Shown here: in pieces, positions 47,575 through 57,800 of the stretch
How the letters are laid out: the number at the start of each line of letters is the position of its first letter
How positions within the stretch are numbered: position 1 is the first letter of the stretch
DNA from: a virus
Direction: 5' to 3' (one strand)
Length of the DNA: 64,000 nt
Virus record (IMG/VR): IMGVR_UViG_3300043419_000731
Location: 56,466 to 120,465 of that record
The notes under the pieces: model-generated
Database searches by the model: none
The model's input: the letters and a program-made list of their open reading frames with translations, nothing else
Told to the model about the DNA's origin: nothing
Position numbers and translations under genes: made by a program

Positions 47575-48552
47575 ATGGAAATATTAGTAGGAACAAACTC
47601 ACCAATAAAGCATAGAGTCTTTTGGAAAGGTGAATCTGTATATGCAGACGATCTTCCAGTTGTAAATCTATACGACATTACAGAAGAAGACCAGGTTAAT
47701 CCTGCAACAAATCCAGGCACACTAATCTATACAGCAACTGCAGAGCAGTCTGAAACAGATATAGGTGTTTATAACTTCTATCCAGATCTTACAGTTACAG
47801 AATCTATTAAGGATTTACGTGCAGAGTGGTCTTATATGGTTGAAGGTTCTCCCGTATTAAAAAGACATGATGTGTTTGTAGTTCAGCCATATGTCGATAT
47901 ATCTCAAGCTGTAGATGCTCTAGGACTTGGGTCTGATCATTCTGACCCAAATCATAGAACATATCAAGAGCTTATTGATGCAGAGAGATATGCTCGCAAA
48001 ATGATTGAGAATTACACTCAGCAAAAATTTTATTTGTATGATGACAACAATGTAACTTACGGCGCTGGAACAGATATACTTCCGCTTCCAAGCAAGATTC
48101 ATGATATTCATGAAATATATGTAAATGACTTATTGCTTATTGATAGCATTAATAATATTAATAACTGGGGTATTCCTGTTCAGCCAACCGAAAGCGGCTT
48201 TGGGGTTAGAGTAAACAGAGCTAACATGATAGACAATACTGTATACACAGCAAATGGAATGATACCTCCAAGCATAAATGACTATGCTGGTGTCTTTAAT
48301 AAAGATGCAAGATACAGCGTCTCTGGAAAGTATGGCTGGAATGAAGTTCCAGACGAAGTAGAGTTATCATGTATTGAATTAATGAAAGACTATTTTTCTA
48401 AAGACAAGGTGTGGAGAAATAAGTACATAAAGAGAATCTCAACATTTGACTGGCAGTTTGATTTTAACTCTGCCACATTCTCAGGTACTGGCAATAACTA
48501 TGTAGACCAATTACTTTTGCCATACGTAACAAATAAAATGGTGTTGATATAA
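47575..48552 (+). CDS. head-tail connector
   Basis: 325 residues. A beta-rich N-terminal domain (about 1-110) precedes a helical adaptor-like domain (DPNHRTYQELIDAERYARKMIENYTQQKFY), the gp6/connector signature as I recall it. Position between capsid and head-closure genes supports an adaptor role. Confidence 0.65.
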   Translation: MEILVGTNSPIKHRVFWKGESVYADDLPVVNLYDITEEDQVNPATNPGTLIYTATAEQSETDIGVYNFYPDLTVTESIKDLRAEWSYMVEGSPVLKRHDVFVVQPYVDISQAVDALGLGSDHSDPNHRTYQELIDAERYARKMIENYTQQKFYLYDDNNVTYGAGTDILPLPSKIHDIHEIYVNDLLLIDSINNINNWGIPVQPTESGFGVRVNRANMIDNTVYTANGMIPPSINDYAGVFNKDARYSVSGKYGWNEVPDEVELSCIELMKDYFSKDKVWRNKYIKRISTFDWQFDFNSATFSGTGNNYVDQLLLPYVTNKMVLI

Positions 48553-48553
48553 G

Positions 48554-48979
48554 ATGAATAACCTTGTTGATTCCATCTTAAATATGAAGATGGATGTTTA
48601 TGCTCAACAGGACATTCAAGATCCAGACACTGGCGCTATAAAAAAGTCTTGGCTTTACACAAGAACTGTAGCCTGTTATGCAAAAGGTATTATTAGCAAC
48701 TCAACATCAAGAGGAGCTGATAAGCAGACTATGGGAAACTCGTATGTTAATCAGCAAATAATTGAAATAAGAACAGCCTCTAAATTAAACATAAGAGAAA
48801 AAATTACAAATATTAGAGATGCAAACGATGTTGTTATTTGGGCAGAACTTAACTACCCAACAGAAACACCAACTGTGTTTGAGCTAGTGGGCACAACACC
48901 AATTACCGACCCGTTTGGTGGAGTGCTTGGATATAGCTCTTCAGCAAAAAGATCGGAGAACCAGGTAATTGGACTCTAG
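48554..48979 (+). CDS. head-closure / stopper protein
   Basis: 141 residues, beta-rich (MDVYAQQDIQDPDTGAIKKSW), with Tyr/Arg-rich strands. The place between connector and tail terminator, and the length, fit a head-closure protein. Confidence 0.6.
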   Translation: MNNLVDSILNMKMDVYAQQDIQDPDTGAIKKSWLYTRTVACYAKGIISNSTSRGADKQTMGNSYVNQQIIEIRTASKLNIREKITNIRDANDVVIWAELNYPTETPTVFELVGTTPITDPFGGVLGYSSSAKRSENQVIGL

Positions 48980-49757
48980 CGTAGCATTACTGCAAACAGC
49001 AAGCGGGCTGGAAAGAACAATGGTCGGAACTCCTCCAGGAGTATTTAAAGATTCATCAGTCGCTCAGATCTCAGCATTCCTATATTATCAAGCAGCAGTG
49101 CTAGGAAAACTAACAACAAATAAATCATTTCAAAACTTATTTAAGAAGACTATATTTAACCAAATAGATAAAGATTTTGGAGACTACATAGATGCCTCTG
49201 CAAGAGTAAAGCCAGCATCATTGCATCATGTGTATGAATGGAACAGGGTTGGTCAAGATAGCGCTAGATTGTTTAAGCTTACACGAATGGATACAGATGG
49301 ACTTTCATTTAAAGTAACATATGACTTTAAACTATCTAAGTCTTCTGTTCCAAGCAAAAATAAAAAACAAAAGAAAAAGTATGTATTTGCAAACAAGGCA
49401 TCCATCATGGAAGCTGGAATGCCCGTCATAATCCGTCCAAGGTCCGCTGAGCGGTTAGTATTCGAATTAGATGGTATTACAGTGTTCATGCCTAAAGGGT
49501 CCTCAGTAACCGTTAAAAGCCCAGGAGGACGTGCTTCATCACAGCAATTTAGATTATCATTTGGAAGATATTTTGGAGGGCAGCTAGTAAATAGCTCAAT
49601 AAAAGCATCGGGCTTTCAGAATATATTTAGCTCAAAAATGAATAAGGCTCTAGACACACCAGCCAGCATTCGTAAAGTGCAATATAGCTTCACACCTGGT
49701 AAAATTAGACTGGAAGCAAATACAGAATTAGAAGCGGCATTTGGAGGATCATTATGA
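48969..49757 (+). CDS. neck / tail-completion protein
   Basis: 262 residues from TTG (MDSSVALLQTASG), overlapping the previous gene by 11 nt. A Lys-rich insertion (PSKNKKQKKKYVFANK) lies near residue 140. Role inferred from order; no specific family recognised. Confidence 0.55.
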   Translation: MDSSVALLQTASGLERTMVGTPPGVFKDSSVAQISAFLYYQAAVLGKLTTNKSFQNLFKKTIFNQIDKDFGDYIDASARVKPASLHHVYEWNRVGQDSARLFKLTRMDTDGLSFKVTYDFKLSKSSVPSKNKKQKKKYVFANKASIMEAGMPVIIRPRSAERLVFELDGITVFMPKGSSVTVKSPGGRASSQQFRLSFGRYFGGQLVNSSIKASGFQNIFSSKMNKALDTPASIRKVQYSFTPGKIRLEANTELEAAFGGSL

Positions 49758-50263
49758 CAGTCGATTATAAAGTAGACGCAATATTTGAATTACGCAAGTT
49801 CCTCTGGAATGAATTAAAGAGCACTAATATCTTTGATCCAAATGAATATTACAGCGACAATATCAATATGGAGATTATTCCAATAATTCCAGTCCAGCAG
49901 CAGCCAGAACTTAATCAATTTTTGAGCGGGAAAAAGCATATAGTCTACGACAAGATAGGTCTATCCTATGAAGACATCTGGCTTATATGCTGCGAAAAGG
50001 TTTTATTTACCCTATACTCAACAGATGTCTCTGATATATATGAGATTAGGAACTTGATGACAGACCTATTTAGAAGAATGGATGAGTCTGCCAGAGACAT
50101 TAATAAATTTAAGGATGAGGATAGAATCAAATTCCATAGCATCCATATAGTAGAGACATCCCCTATAACCCCTTCAGAGGAGCTCCAGGGATTCTTATCG
50201 GCAGATGTAATTTTAGAGGTCAAATATTCAAGGATCACTGGCCCAGATGGACGTTTCCTTTAG
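49754..50263 (+). CDS. tail terminator-like protein
   Basis: 169 residues. Mixed alpha/beta with an acidic core; gene order (after closure, before tail tube) and length suggest the tail terminator that stops tube growth. Overlaps the gene before by 4 nt. Confidence 0.55.
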   Translation: MTVDYKVDAIFELRKFLWNELKSTNIFDPNEYYSDNINMEIIPIIPVQQQPELNQFLSGKKHIVYDKIGLSYEDIWLICCEKVLFTLYSTDVSDIYEIRNLMTDLFRRMDESARDINKFKDEDRIKFHSIHIVETSPITPSEELQGFLSADVILEVKYSRITGPDGRFL

Positions 50264-50385
50264 GTTGCTTTTGGGGCAATTATACACTAAAATTAGCTAA
50301 GAGGAAAAAAGCCTAGCCAGCTTTTGATTTAGATTTACAGTAAGTTAATATATATATATATTTATTTAACAGGAGGTTTTACAAA

Positions 50386-51075
50386 ATGGCACAAAACACA
50401 GGTAATGCTAAAAATATTCTTGTTGGTGCGTCACCATTGTTCCTTTCGAACATCGACATCACAACATCAGGATATGTAGAAAATGCAGAGCCAGGAGCAG
50501 TAGGAGACTACGCTTTTGAGTCTGGAATTTCTTTCACAAAGACACTTAACGACATCGACCAGGTAGCTGGCGATTTCGGATACCGCAACGTAGGTTACAC
50601 AAATAACGGTCTTCAGGTTACATACAACCCATCATACGGTTCAGTAACAGTTGATCAGCTTCTTGATACAGCAAAGCTTTTCAAGGAGTCAATGGAAGTT
50701 ATGATCGCAACAGAAATGGCAGAAGGTACTCTTGAGAACGTTCTTACAGTATTCGGTCAGCGTTCAAACACACTTACATCAGCAGGAACAGGCGCAACAG
50801 CAACCGACAAGCTCGGTCTTGCAGGTGGTGCACTTGGTGAGGCTCCAACAGAGCGTCAGCTTATTGCAGTAGGACAGGCTCCAACATCTGAAGCAACAGC
50901 AACTGAGCGTGTATACTATGCACGTCGTGTTCTTTCTGTACAGCAGTCACAGTTCTCTCTGGCTCGTAACGCAGCATCAACATTCCCAGTAACATTCCGT
51001 TTGCTACCATCAGGTGATTCAGCAAACGCTGGTCAGGAATATGGTTTCATCGTAGACCGTGTTCTAACAGTATAA
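50386..51075 (+). CDS. major tail (tube) protein
   Basis: 229 residues with AGGAGG 8 nt upstream. Ala/Thr/Gly-rich, with the beta-rich pattern expected for a tube protein. It is the gene immediately before the two tail-chaperone frames. Its codon choice is cleaner (TTC, CGT, GGT) than neighbours, like the capsid gene, suggesting high expression. Confidence 0.78.
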   Translation: MAQNTGNAKNILVGASPLFLSNIDITTSGYVENAEPGAVGDYAFESGISFTKTLNDIDQVAGDFGYRNVGYTNNGLQVTYNPSYGSVTVDQLLDTAKLFKESMEVMIATEMAEGTLENVLTVFGQRSNTLTSAGTGATATDKLGLAGGALGEAPTERQLIAVGQAPTSEATATERVYYARRVLSVQQSQFSLARNAASTFPVTFRLLPSGDSANAGQEYGFIVDRVLTV

Positions 51076-51096
51076 TTAATTTATTAATTAATAGAG

Positions 51097-51122
51097 ACCC
51101 CCTAAGAAATTAGGGGGTTTTC
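51097..51122 (+). terminator. intrinsic terminator after the tail tube gene
   Basis: ACCCCCTAA / TTAGGGGGT with a GAAA loop, then TTTCT. Confidence 0.88.
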
Positions 51123-51124
51123 TA

Positions 51125-51153
51125 TTGCTCTAATATTTATGATATGATACAAT
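51125..51153 (+). promoter_or_regulatory. sigma-70-type promoter for the tail chaperones
   Basis: TTGCTC (51125-51130), 17 nt, TACAAT (51148-51153) extended by TGA. AGGAGG precedes the TTG at 51183. Confidence 0.6.
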
Positions 51154-51182
51154 AATTAAGACTAGATCCTAGGAGGATTAAA

Positions 51183-51515
51183 TTGGCAACTACAGTATAT
51201 GATGTTGAAGAGATTCAGCTACAGAATGGCGCAACAGTTAAGCTCAAGCCTTTAACAATTAAAGAGCTTCGTGAGTTTATGAAAGTCATTAATAAGACAC
51301 AAGAAGTAACAACAGAAGACGAAACACTAACTATTTTGATTGAGGCATGCGGAGTGGCTTTGCAAAAGCAGCTTCCAGATCTTGTCGCAGATCGAGACGC
51401 ATTTGAAGACACACTTGACGTTCCAACTATCAATCGCATTCTAGAAGTTTGCGGAGGAATTAAGATGGACGACCCAAACCAACTAGCGGCAATGGTTCTG
51501 GCTGGGCAGAACTAG
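51183..51515 (+). CDS. tail assembly chaperone G
   Basis: 110 residues from TTG (MATTVYDVEEIQLQNGATVKL). KLKPLTIKELREFMKVINKT is typical of the tail assembly chaperones of siphoviruses. It is the product of normal termination at TAG 51513; a fraction of ribosomes should shift frame at 51473-51479. Confidence 0.82.
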   Translation: MATTVYDVEEIQLQNGATVKLKPLTIKELREFMKVINKTQEVTTEDETLTILIEACGVALQKQLPDLVADRDAFEDTLDVPTINRILEVCGGIKMDDPNQLAAMVLAGQN

Positions 51516-51847
51516 ACTTAGCCGCTTTAGAGGGGGAAGTTTTTCTTTTAGGTAATTGGGTAAATTACGAGCAGTTAGAAGAAAGCCTTTCAATGCCAGA
51601 ATTAGTCCAGACATTTAAATCAATGCAAAAAACTGAATCGGAGAAAAGAAAGTTCTTAGCTTCAATCCAGGGTGTAGATTTAAATGAAAGCAGTAATGAA
51701 AATGAAGGGAGTTCCTCCTTCGAAGATGTTAAAAGACGGGCACTTGGAATAACTGCATCATCTGATGATGTTGTTTCACTACAAGGGTCATTTGCAGCGG
51801 AAGCTGGTTTTGGCGTTGGAGCAGGATTAGGATACCGAATAGAGTAA
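51183..51847 (+). CDS. tail assembly chaperone GT (programmed -1 frameshift product)
   Basis: The -1 frame is open from 51464 to 51847 and reads AELDLAALEGEVFLLGNWVN, a normal chaperone T-domain sequence, with no ribosome site of its own. The heptamer CCCAAAC (51473-51479) lies in the overlap in the right frame (C CCA AAC). The shift gives about 221 residues, 99 of G and 122 of T. Together G and GT coat the tape measure during tail assembly. Confidence 0.82.
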
Positions 51848-51856
51848 CATAGATAC

Positions 51857-54800
51857 ATGGCCGATAATAACTTAACGACGTTTATTACAGCCAACGCAGA
51901 CTTTTCGAGTTTAAGAACTCAATTAGCTGCGGTCACTGCCCAACTCGTAAAACTTCAAGAAACCACTGCTGGAACAAACGCAAAGCTTGCAAATCAGATT
52001 GCAGTGATGAACAAATCCTTTGCGGACACAATGCGCTCCACTGGACAGTTCTCAACACACTTTGTATCTCTATCCTCAGACGTAGAAAAGTTTGGCAAAA
52101 ATTTAGATAGAGGTCGTTTAAAGCTAAGCGAATATTATAACGCCTGGAATAGCCACACAAGAAAAAGCGGAAACTTAATTAAAGATCTTGCTAAACAGCA
52201 AGTAATGCTTGAGAACGCTATCGTTCAGCCTGTTGGTAAAAATGCACAAGGCTTAATGCAGTACAACGTAATGGTTGCAAAAGGCTTAGATGAAGTAAAG
52301 CACAAGATGGCTCTTGCAAGACAAGAAGCTGCCATTATGAACAAGGTAATGCTTGATGGGTCTAACCAGCTAATTAACTGGGGTAAAAATACACAGTGGG
52401 CAGGTCGTCAGCTTACAGTTGGCCTAACTGTTCCACTTGTTGCATTTGGAGCAGCAGCACAAAAAGCATTTAGAGAAGCAGATCAAGAGCTTGTAAGACT
52501 AACAAAGGTTTACGGCGGACTAGCAGCAACATCATCTGCAGACCTAGCTCAAGTTAGAAAAGATGTTGCAAACACAGCAAAAGAAATTGCTGGAGCATAC
52601 GGCATTGCATATAAAGATACTATTGCTCTAGCTGCAGACTTGGCGGCTACAGGACAGCAGGGCAATCAGCTTTTAGAATCAACACAGCAAACAACAAGAC
52701 TTGCAGTACTAGGTGAAGTTGATAGACAAGAAGCAATGAAAGCAACTCTTTCTATTCAAAATGCATTTAAACAAAATACAGAAGAACTTGCTCAGTCAAT
52801 TGACTTCCTTAACGCAGTTGAAAACCAGACATCAACAAGCCTTGCAGATTTAGTTGAAGCAATTCCTAAAGCTGGCCCAGTTGTTAAATCTCTTGGCGGA
52901 GATGTAAAAGATTTAGCGCTCTACTTAACTGCAATGAAAGAAGGCGGAGTAAATGCAGCTGAAGGCGCAAATGCAATTAAGTCAGCAATGGCATCTCTTA
53001 TCAACCCAACAAAGGTTGCAACAGAGCAGTTTGCCAGTTTTGGAATAGATCTTCCAGGGATCGTAAGCAAAAATGCTGGTAACCTAACAGATACAATTAT
53101 GGCTCTTCAGTCAGCTTTAGACAACCTTGATCCATTAAGCAAGTCAAGAGCAATTGAGCAGTTGTTTGGTAAATTCCAGTTTGCAAGAATGTCAGCTCTA
53201 TTTGATAACCTAGGTAAGTCAGGATCACAAACTCTACAGGTTATGGATCTGATGAAAGCAAGTGCAACAGATCTTGCTAACATTTCATCACGAGAATTAA
53301 AGATGCTTACAGAGTCTGCATCTGGACAGTTTAAGAGAGCGTGGGCTTCTGTCCAGGCAGACCTAGCTCAAGTTGGAGAGCAGTTCTTAAAGATAAGCAC
53401 AAAGATTTTAAATGTAGTTAGCAAAATAATTGAATTTTTCCAGAATTTACCAAAGCCAATTAAAACATTCTTAAATGCAATCGGTGGTCTGACAGCTATT
53501 GCTGGTCCTCTCATCATGATGGCTGGTGTTATGGGTAACTTTATAGGCTATGTTGTTAAAGGTATATTCCACCTAAGACAGCTTGCAAAGGGCGGATCAG
53601 CATTTAAGCTTCTTACACCAGAGATAATTGCAGCTGAAGCTGCTGCTTCAGGGTTAGCTACAACATTTTATTCTGATTCAGAAGCAACAATAGTTTTATC
53701 TAATGCTGTAAATACATTAGCTCAGTCATTTGCAACACTTGAAACAAAAGCAAATGCAGCTAAGGTTGCAGCTGGCCCAGCCATTACAACTGTTGCTGGT
53801 AGTGTAATATCTGCAGGAAATCCAGGCGGAAGAATGGTGGACAAAGATAATCCACTTATAGGAAAGCCACACTCTAGAGATATGCAGCATTTAATTCCAT
53901 CTCAAACTCCACAGATGGGAACAATATTTGGAACTGTGCCAGGAGCTCGTCCAGTAAATGTTAGAGTTGGTAAAAATCCACAGGCCTATATGAATGAGGA
54001 TTTGCCGAAGATACCTGGAGTAACTTCTGTAAATAGCACATCAACTGGTATAGTTGCACAAGAAGCTGCTAAATGGCATGCAATGACAGCAGCAATTGCA
54101 ATGCAATCAGAAGCAGAAATTAAAGCTCTCAAAACAGAAGTGATGGCCACTGGAACAGTTACATCAAGCTTAACGGATTCATATCAGGCTTTGTTGCCAC
54201 AATTTTCACAAATTACAGATCTTGCAGCTGCTGAAGTAAAAGCAATTGTTGTAGAGGTTCAGCAAAATAAAATTAATGTTGACCAGGCTAGAGCTAAAAT
54301 AATTCAGCTTAATGCAACAGTAGAAGCTATGCTTGCAGAAACTACAGCAATGACAGCAGCTACAATGGGAAGAACTGCAAACCTTACAACAGTGCCTTTA
54401 ACATCACAGCCAGTAGTAGATCCAGTTACTGGTAAGTCAAATATGAAAGAGATGTTCCATAAGGGAACAACAAAAGAAATTGCAGACCGAATTGCAAGAG
54501 CTCTTGGAGGAGTTAGAACTTCAGGTGCAGGATATAATATTCAAACTACAAAGCCTAAGTTTGCTAAGGGAGGATATGTTCCAGGAACAGGAAACACAGA
54601 CACATATCACACAACCGCAGAAGCAGGCTCATTTGTTATTAATAAAAAGTCTACGCAAGAAAATAAACCATTTATTGATAGTCTATTAGGCGGATCATCA
54701 TATTATGCTGCAAAGGGAGGACAAGTACCAGTTGTACTTACTCCAGGAGAGGCTGTAATCCCAGCAAGTATTGCTCAAGATAATATGCCTTTAATGTACT

Positions 54801-57800
54801 CATTAAACGGAGGACCAGGAAACACTAGCGGAATGGGTAGAGTAAAGGGCGGTGGAGTTGGTGGCAGACCAATGACAAAAGCTCAGTATAAAAAAGCTCT
54901 AAGAGACTATTACAATTTTATATCAGACGCAAACTATGAAGCAAACATAAAGGCTAGATTTATTATGCTAGATGCGGCGGAGTTCATGGACCAGCAGCCA
55001 GGTCTTAAAACAAAAGACGCCATAACTCTTGCTACAAGTAACTGGAGGGAAGCATCAGTTTATCATCAAGATCCAGAGAAATGGCTAGCAACAAGAGCTA
55101 ATCAAATTCGTGCATTTGATGCTTCACAAGGACCTACTAAACCATTATCTTTAAACATAAACGCTGGGGATCAAAAAAATGCTGGCGCAGACACTGGAGT
55201 AAATAGGCACTTAAATAAAGTAAGAGCAGCGATGCTCAATATGAAAGAGTTTGAAGAAGCTCATGCAGATATTAAAAAAATTCCTAAGCTTTCAAGAAAA
55301 CTTGCAAGCAAAAAAGGATTTATGCTTGAAGGGCTAGTAAGAGGTCATGGTTTTAGAAGAGGTACTGTCCCACTGGCAACAAGAGGTTTTGCTGGATTTG
55401 CAGGAATAATGCCAGCAGGGTTTAATGATATTGCTGCAAAACTACAAGCTAAAAACCTACAACCAGACAGAATTCACTTCACACAAGCTGGAGCAATTGC
55501 AGACTTTGAAGGCATGATTAAAAATTCAGGACTCCATGGATTTGGAACAATAGATGATCTTGCTGCAGCACTTGAACACGACACTAGATTTAAGATGGCA
55601 GGAGCTACTCCATCTAAGCCAGCAACTCCACACCAAAAGGATTTCTTAAGTAAATTTTTAATGACTGTTGAGCAAGGTGTTAGATGGGTAGAAAAACCTA
55701 AAGGACACTGGGTTCCAGCAAAAGCAAAACTTGCAAATAAAGGTGGAATGATTCCAGGTGCACCAGCTCAAAGATTATTTGGCGGCGGTGGAGTAAAATT
55801 CTTGGGAATGCCTAGAGCTATTAAACAGGTAGAGCAACAAAGAGCATTAAAGAAAGCAATGGAAGATGCTAACGCTGCCGTAGGAAACTCTAGATTTGCT
55901 AAAAAGACAGTAACTAACTATGGAGAGCTACTAGAGCCTACATCTGGAAGAAGCTTCCCAGTACCTGGTATTGGCGGAGTATATTCAAAGAATGGTGATA
56001 GAGTTTTTGTTAAGCCAGTTCTTGATGAAAAAGCTGCGCTTGCAGAAGTAAGAGCAACCCAGATAGCTCGTGAAGTTCATGGATTAAAAGCTCCAGAACA
56101 AAAAATTGTTGTAATGAGAGACCCATCTGACCCAAAGGGTGCTAGAAAAATTCTTGCTCTTGAGTCAAAGTATGATCCTTCATTTGCAGAGCAAGATGGA
56201 AAATTTACAACAGATCAGTACTTTAAGCAGCTTGTTGCATCGGCACTTCGTGGAGACAAGGATTTAGCTAAGGGTAACTTGTCTGGCAACATACTTGCTG
56301 ACGTAGGCCCAGCAGGTGTATTTGGCGCAGCTTCTGGACTAAGAGATTATTCCAAGACAATGCCATCTATGAAAGATCAAGCTATGGTTAACCTGCTCGG
56401 AGTTAAAGGTGGTGGAGCCAAGAAGTTCTTTGCAGAATCAACGCTAGATATTCCAAAGGGAATGACATCTGAAGAATATCACTCAAGAATGATTAAAGAA
56501 ATTGAAGATGCCCTTCCAAAGCTTAAGACAACAGTTGCAAGCTTTGGCTTAAATGCTGAAGAAAAAATTATTTATAATGCTATGATTCAAAGACTTGCAG
56601 ATGCAAGAAGAGTTAACTGGGCAGAACTACACGGTGTTCATTCAAATGTACAGGTTAGCCAGAAGAGACCTATGACTCCTGCTGCTATAGCTAAGATGCT
56701 TGAGGCAGATGAATTAAAGCGTAGACAAAGAGGAGGCGCTGCAAGCCTTTCAGACAATGCATTTAAAAATGACGCTAATGGATTTGCAATTGGCGGATTA
56801 ATTGGAAATGTTCTTAAGGGTAAAGCAATGCACAGAATTGGTGCAGGCTTTGGACCAACAGGTGCACCAAAACCAAGTATGTATGAGTCAGCTCCATGGG
56901 GTGTAAATTCTCTTTCAATCGATATGGCAGATAAATTATTTGCTTCAAGCGGATTAAGAAAGCATACACAAAAACTTCTTTATGATAAGTTTGCTGCAGC
57001 ATTAGCACAAGAAAAGCCATATGGATATGTAAAGATGCCAGATGGCACATTAAAGAATGGCCTTGAGCCAGATTCACTTGATGCTGTAATTAGACTTGCT
57101 GCATCAAACATGATTAGCGATAGAGCCGTTGCAAAGCAGCTATCTCCAATTGACAAAGATATTCTTAGAAAGAAATTCATGAACTGGGAGTCAAAGAAAG
57201 ACACCCCAATGACAGAAGCATTAAAGAAATTGATATTTAGTATCGAACCAAGAGAAATGGGTGGACCAGTATCTTCTAACAAGCCTTACCTTGTAGGAGA
57301 AAAGGGTCCAGAGATATTTGTTCCTAGAAATGCTGGCGGTATTATTCCTAACAAAAGTACAATGGCACAAGGCTACAATGCTGGCGGAATGATCAAGATG
57401 ATGCTTATGAGTATGCTTGGCATGCAAGGTGGCATGACATTAGGCAAGATGAGCGGCATCCCTGGTGGAGAAATGATTGGATCGATGCTTGGCTCAATGC
57501 TAGGAATGGGCTCAATGGGCGGCGGAGCTGCAAAGCTTATGACTGAAAAGGGTAAGTATACAGCGCCAATTGGAGCAACAGCACCAGGAGCAAGAGTACC
57601 ATTTGCCGACGGATTTAAACAAACAAAGAATTTGACAGAGTATGGTACCAAGCTTGAAAAGCTTTCTTCAAGCACAAATATGTTTGCTAAGTTTGGTGGC
57701 TATGCACTTAAGTCGGTAACTAGATTAAATCTTGCAATAGGTGCTGGCGCACTTGCACTTGCAATTGCAAATAGAAGATGGAACGATCATAAGGAGCATT

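Noticed and set aside
50346-50362. AT dinucleotide run before the tail tube gene
   Set aside because: Simple AT-rich leader; no evidence that it is more than low-complexity sequence.
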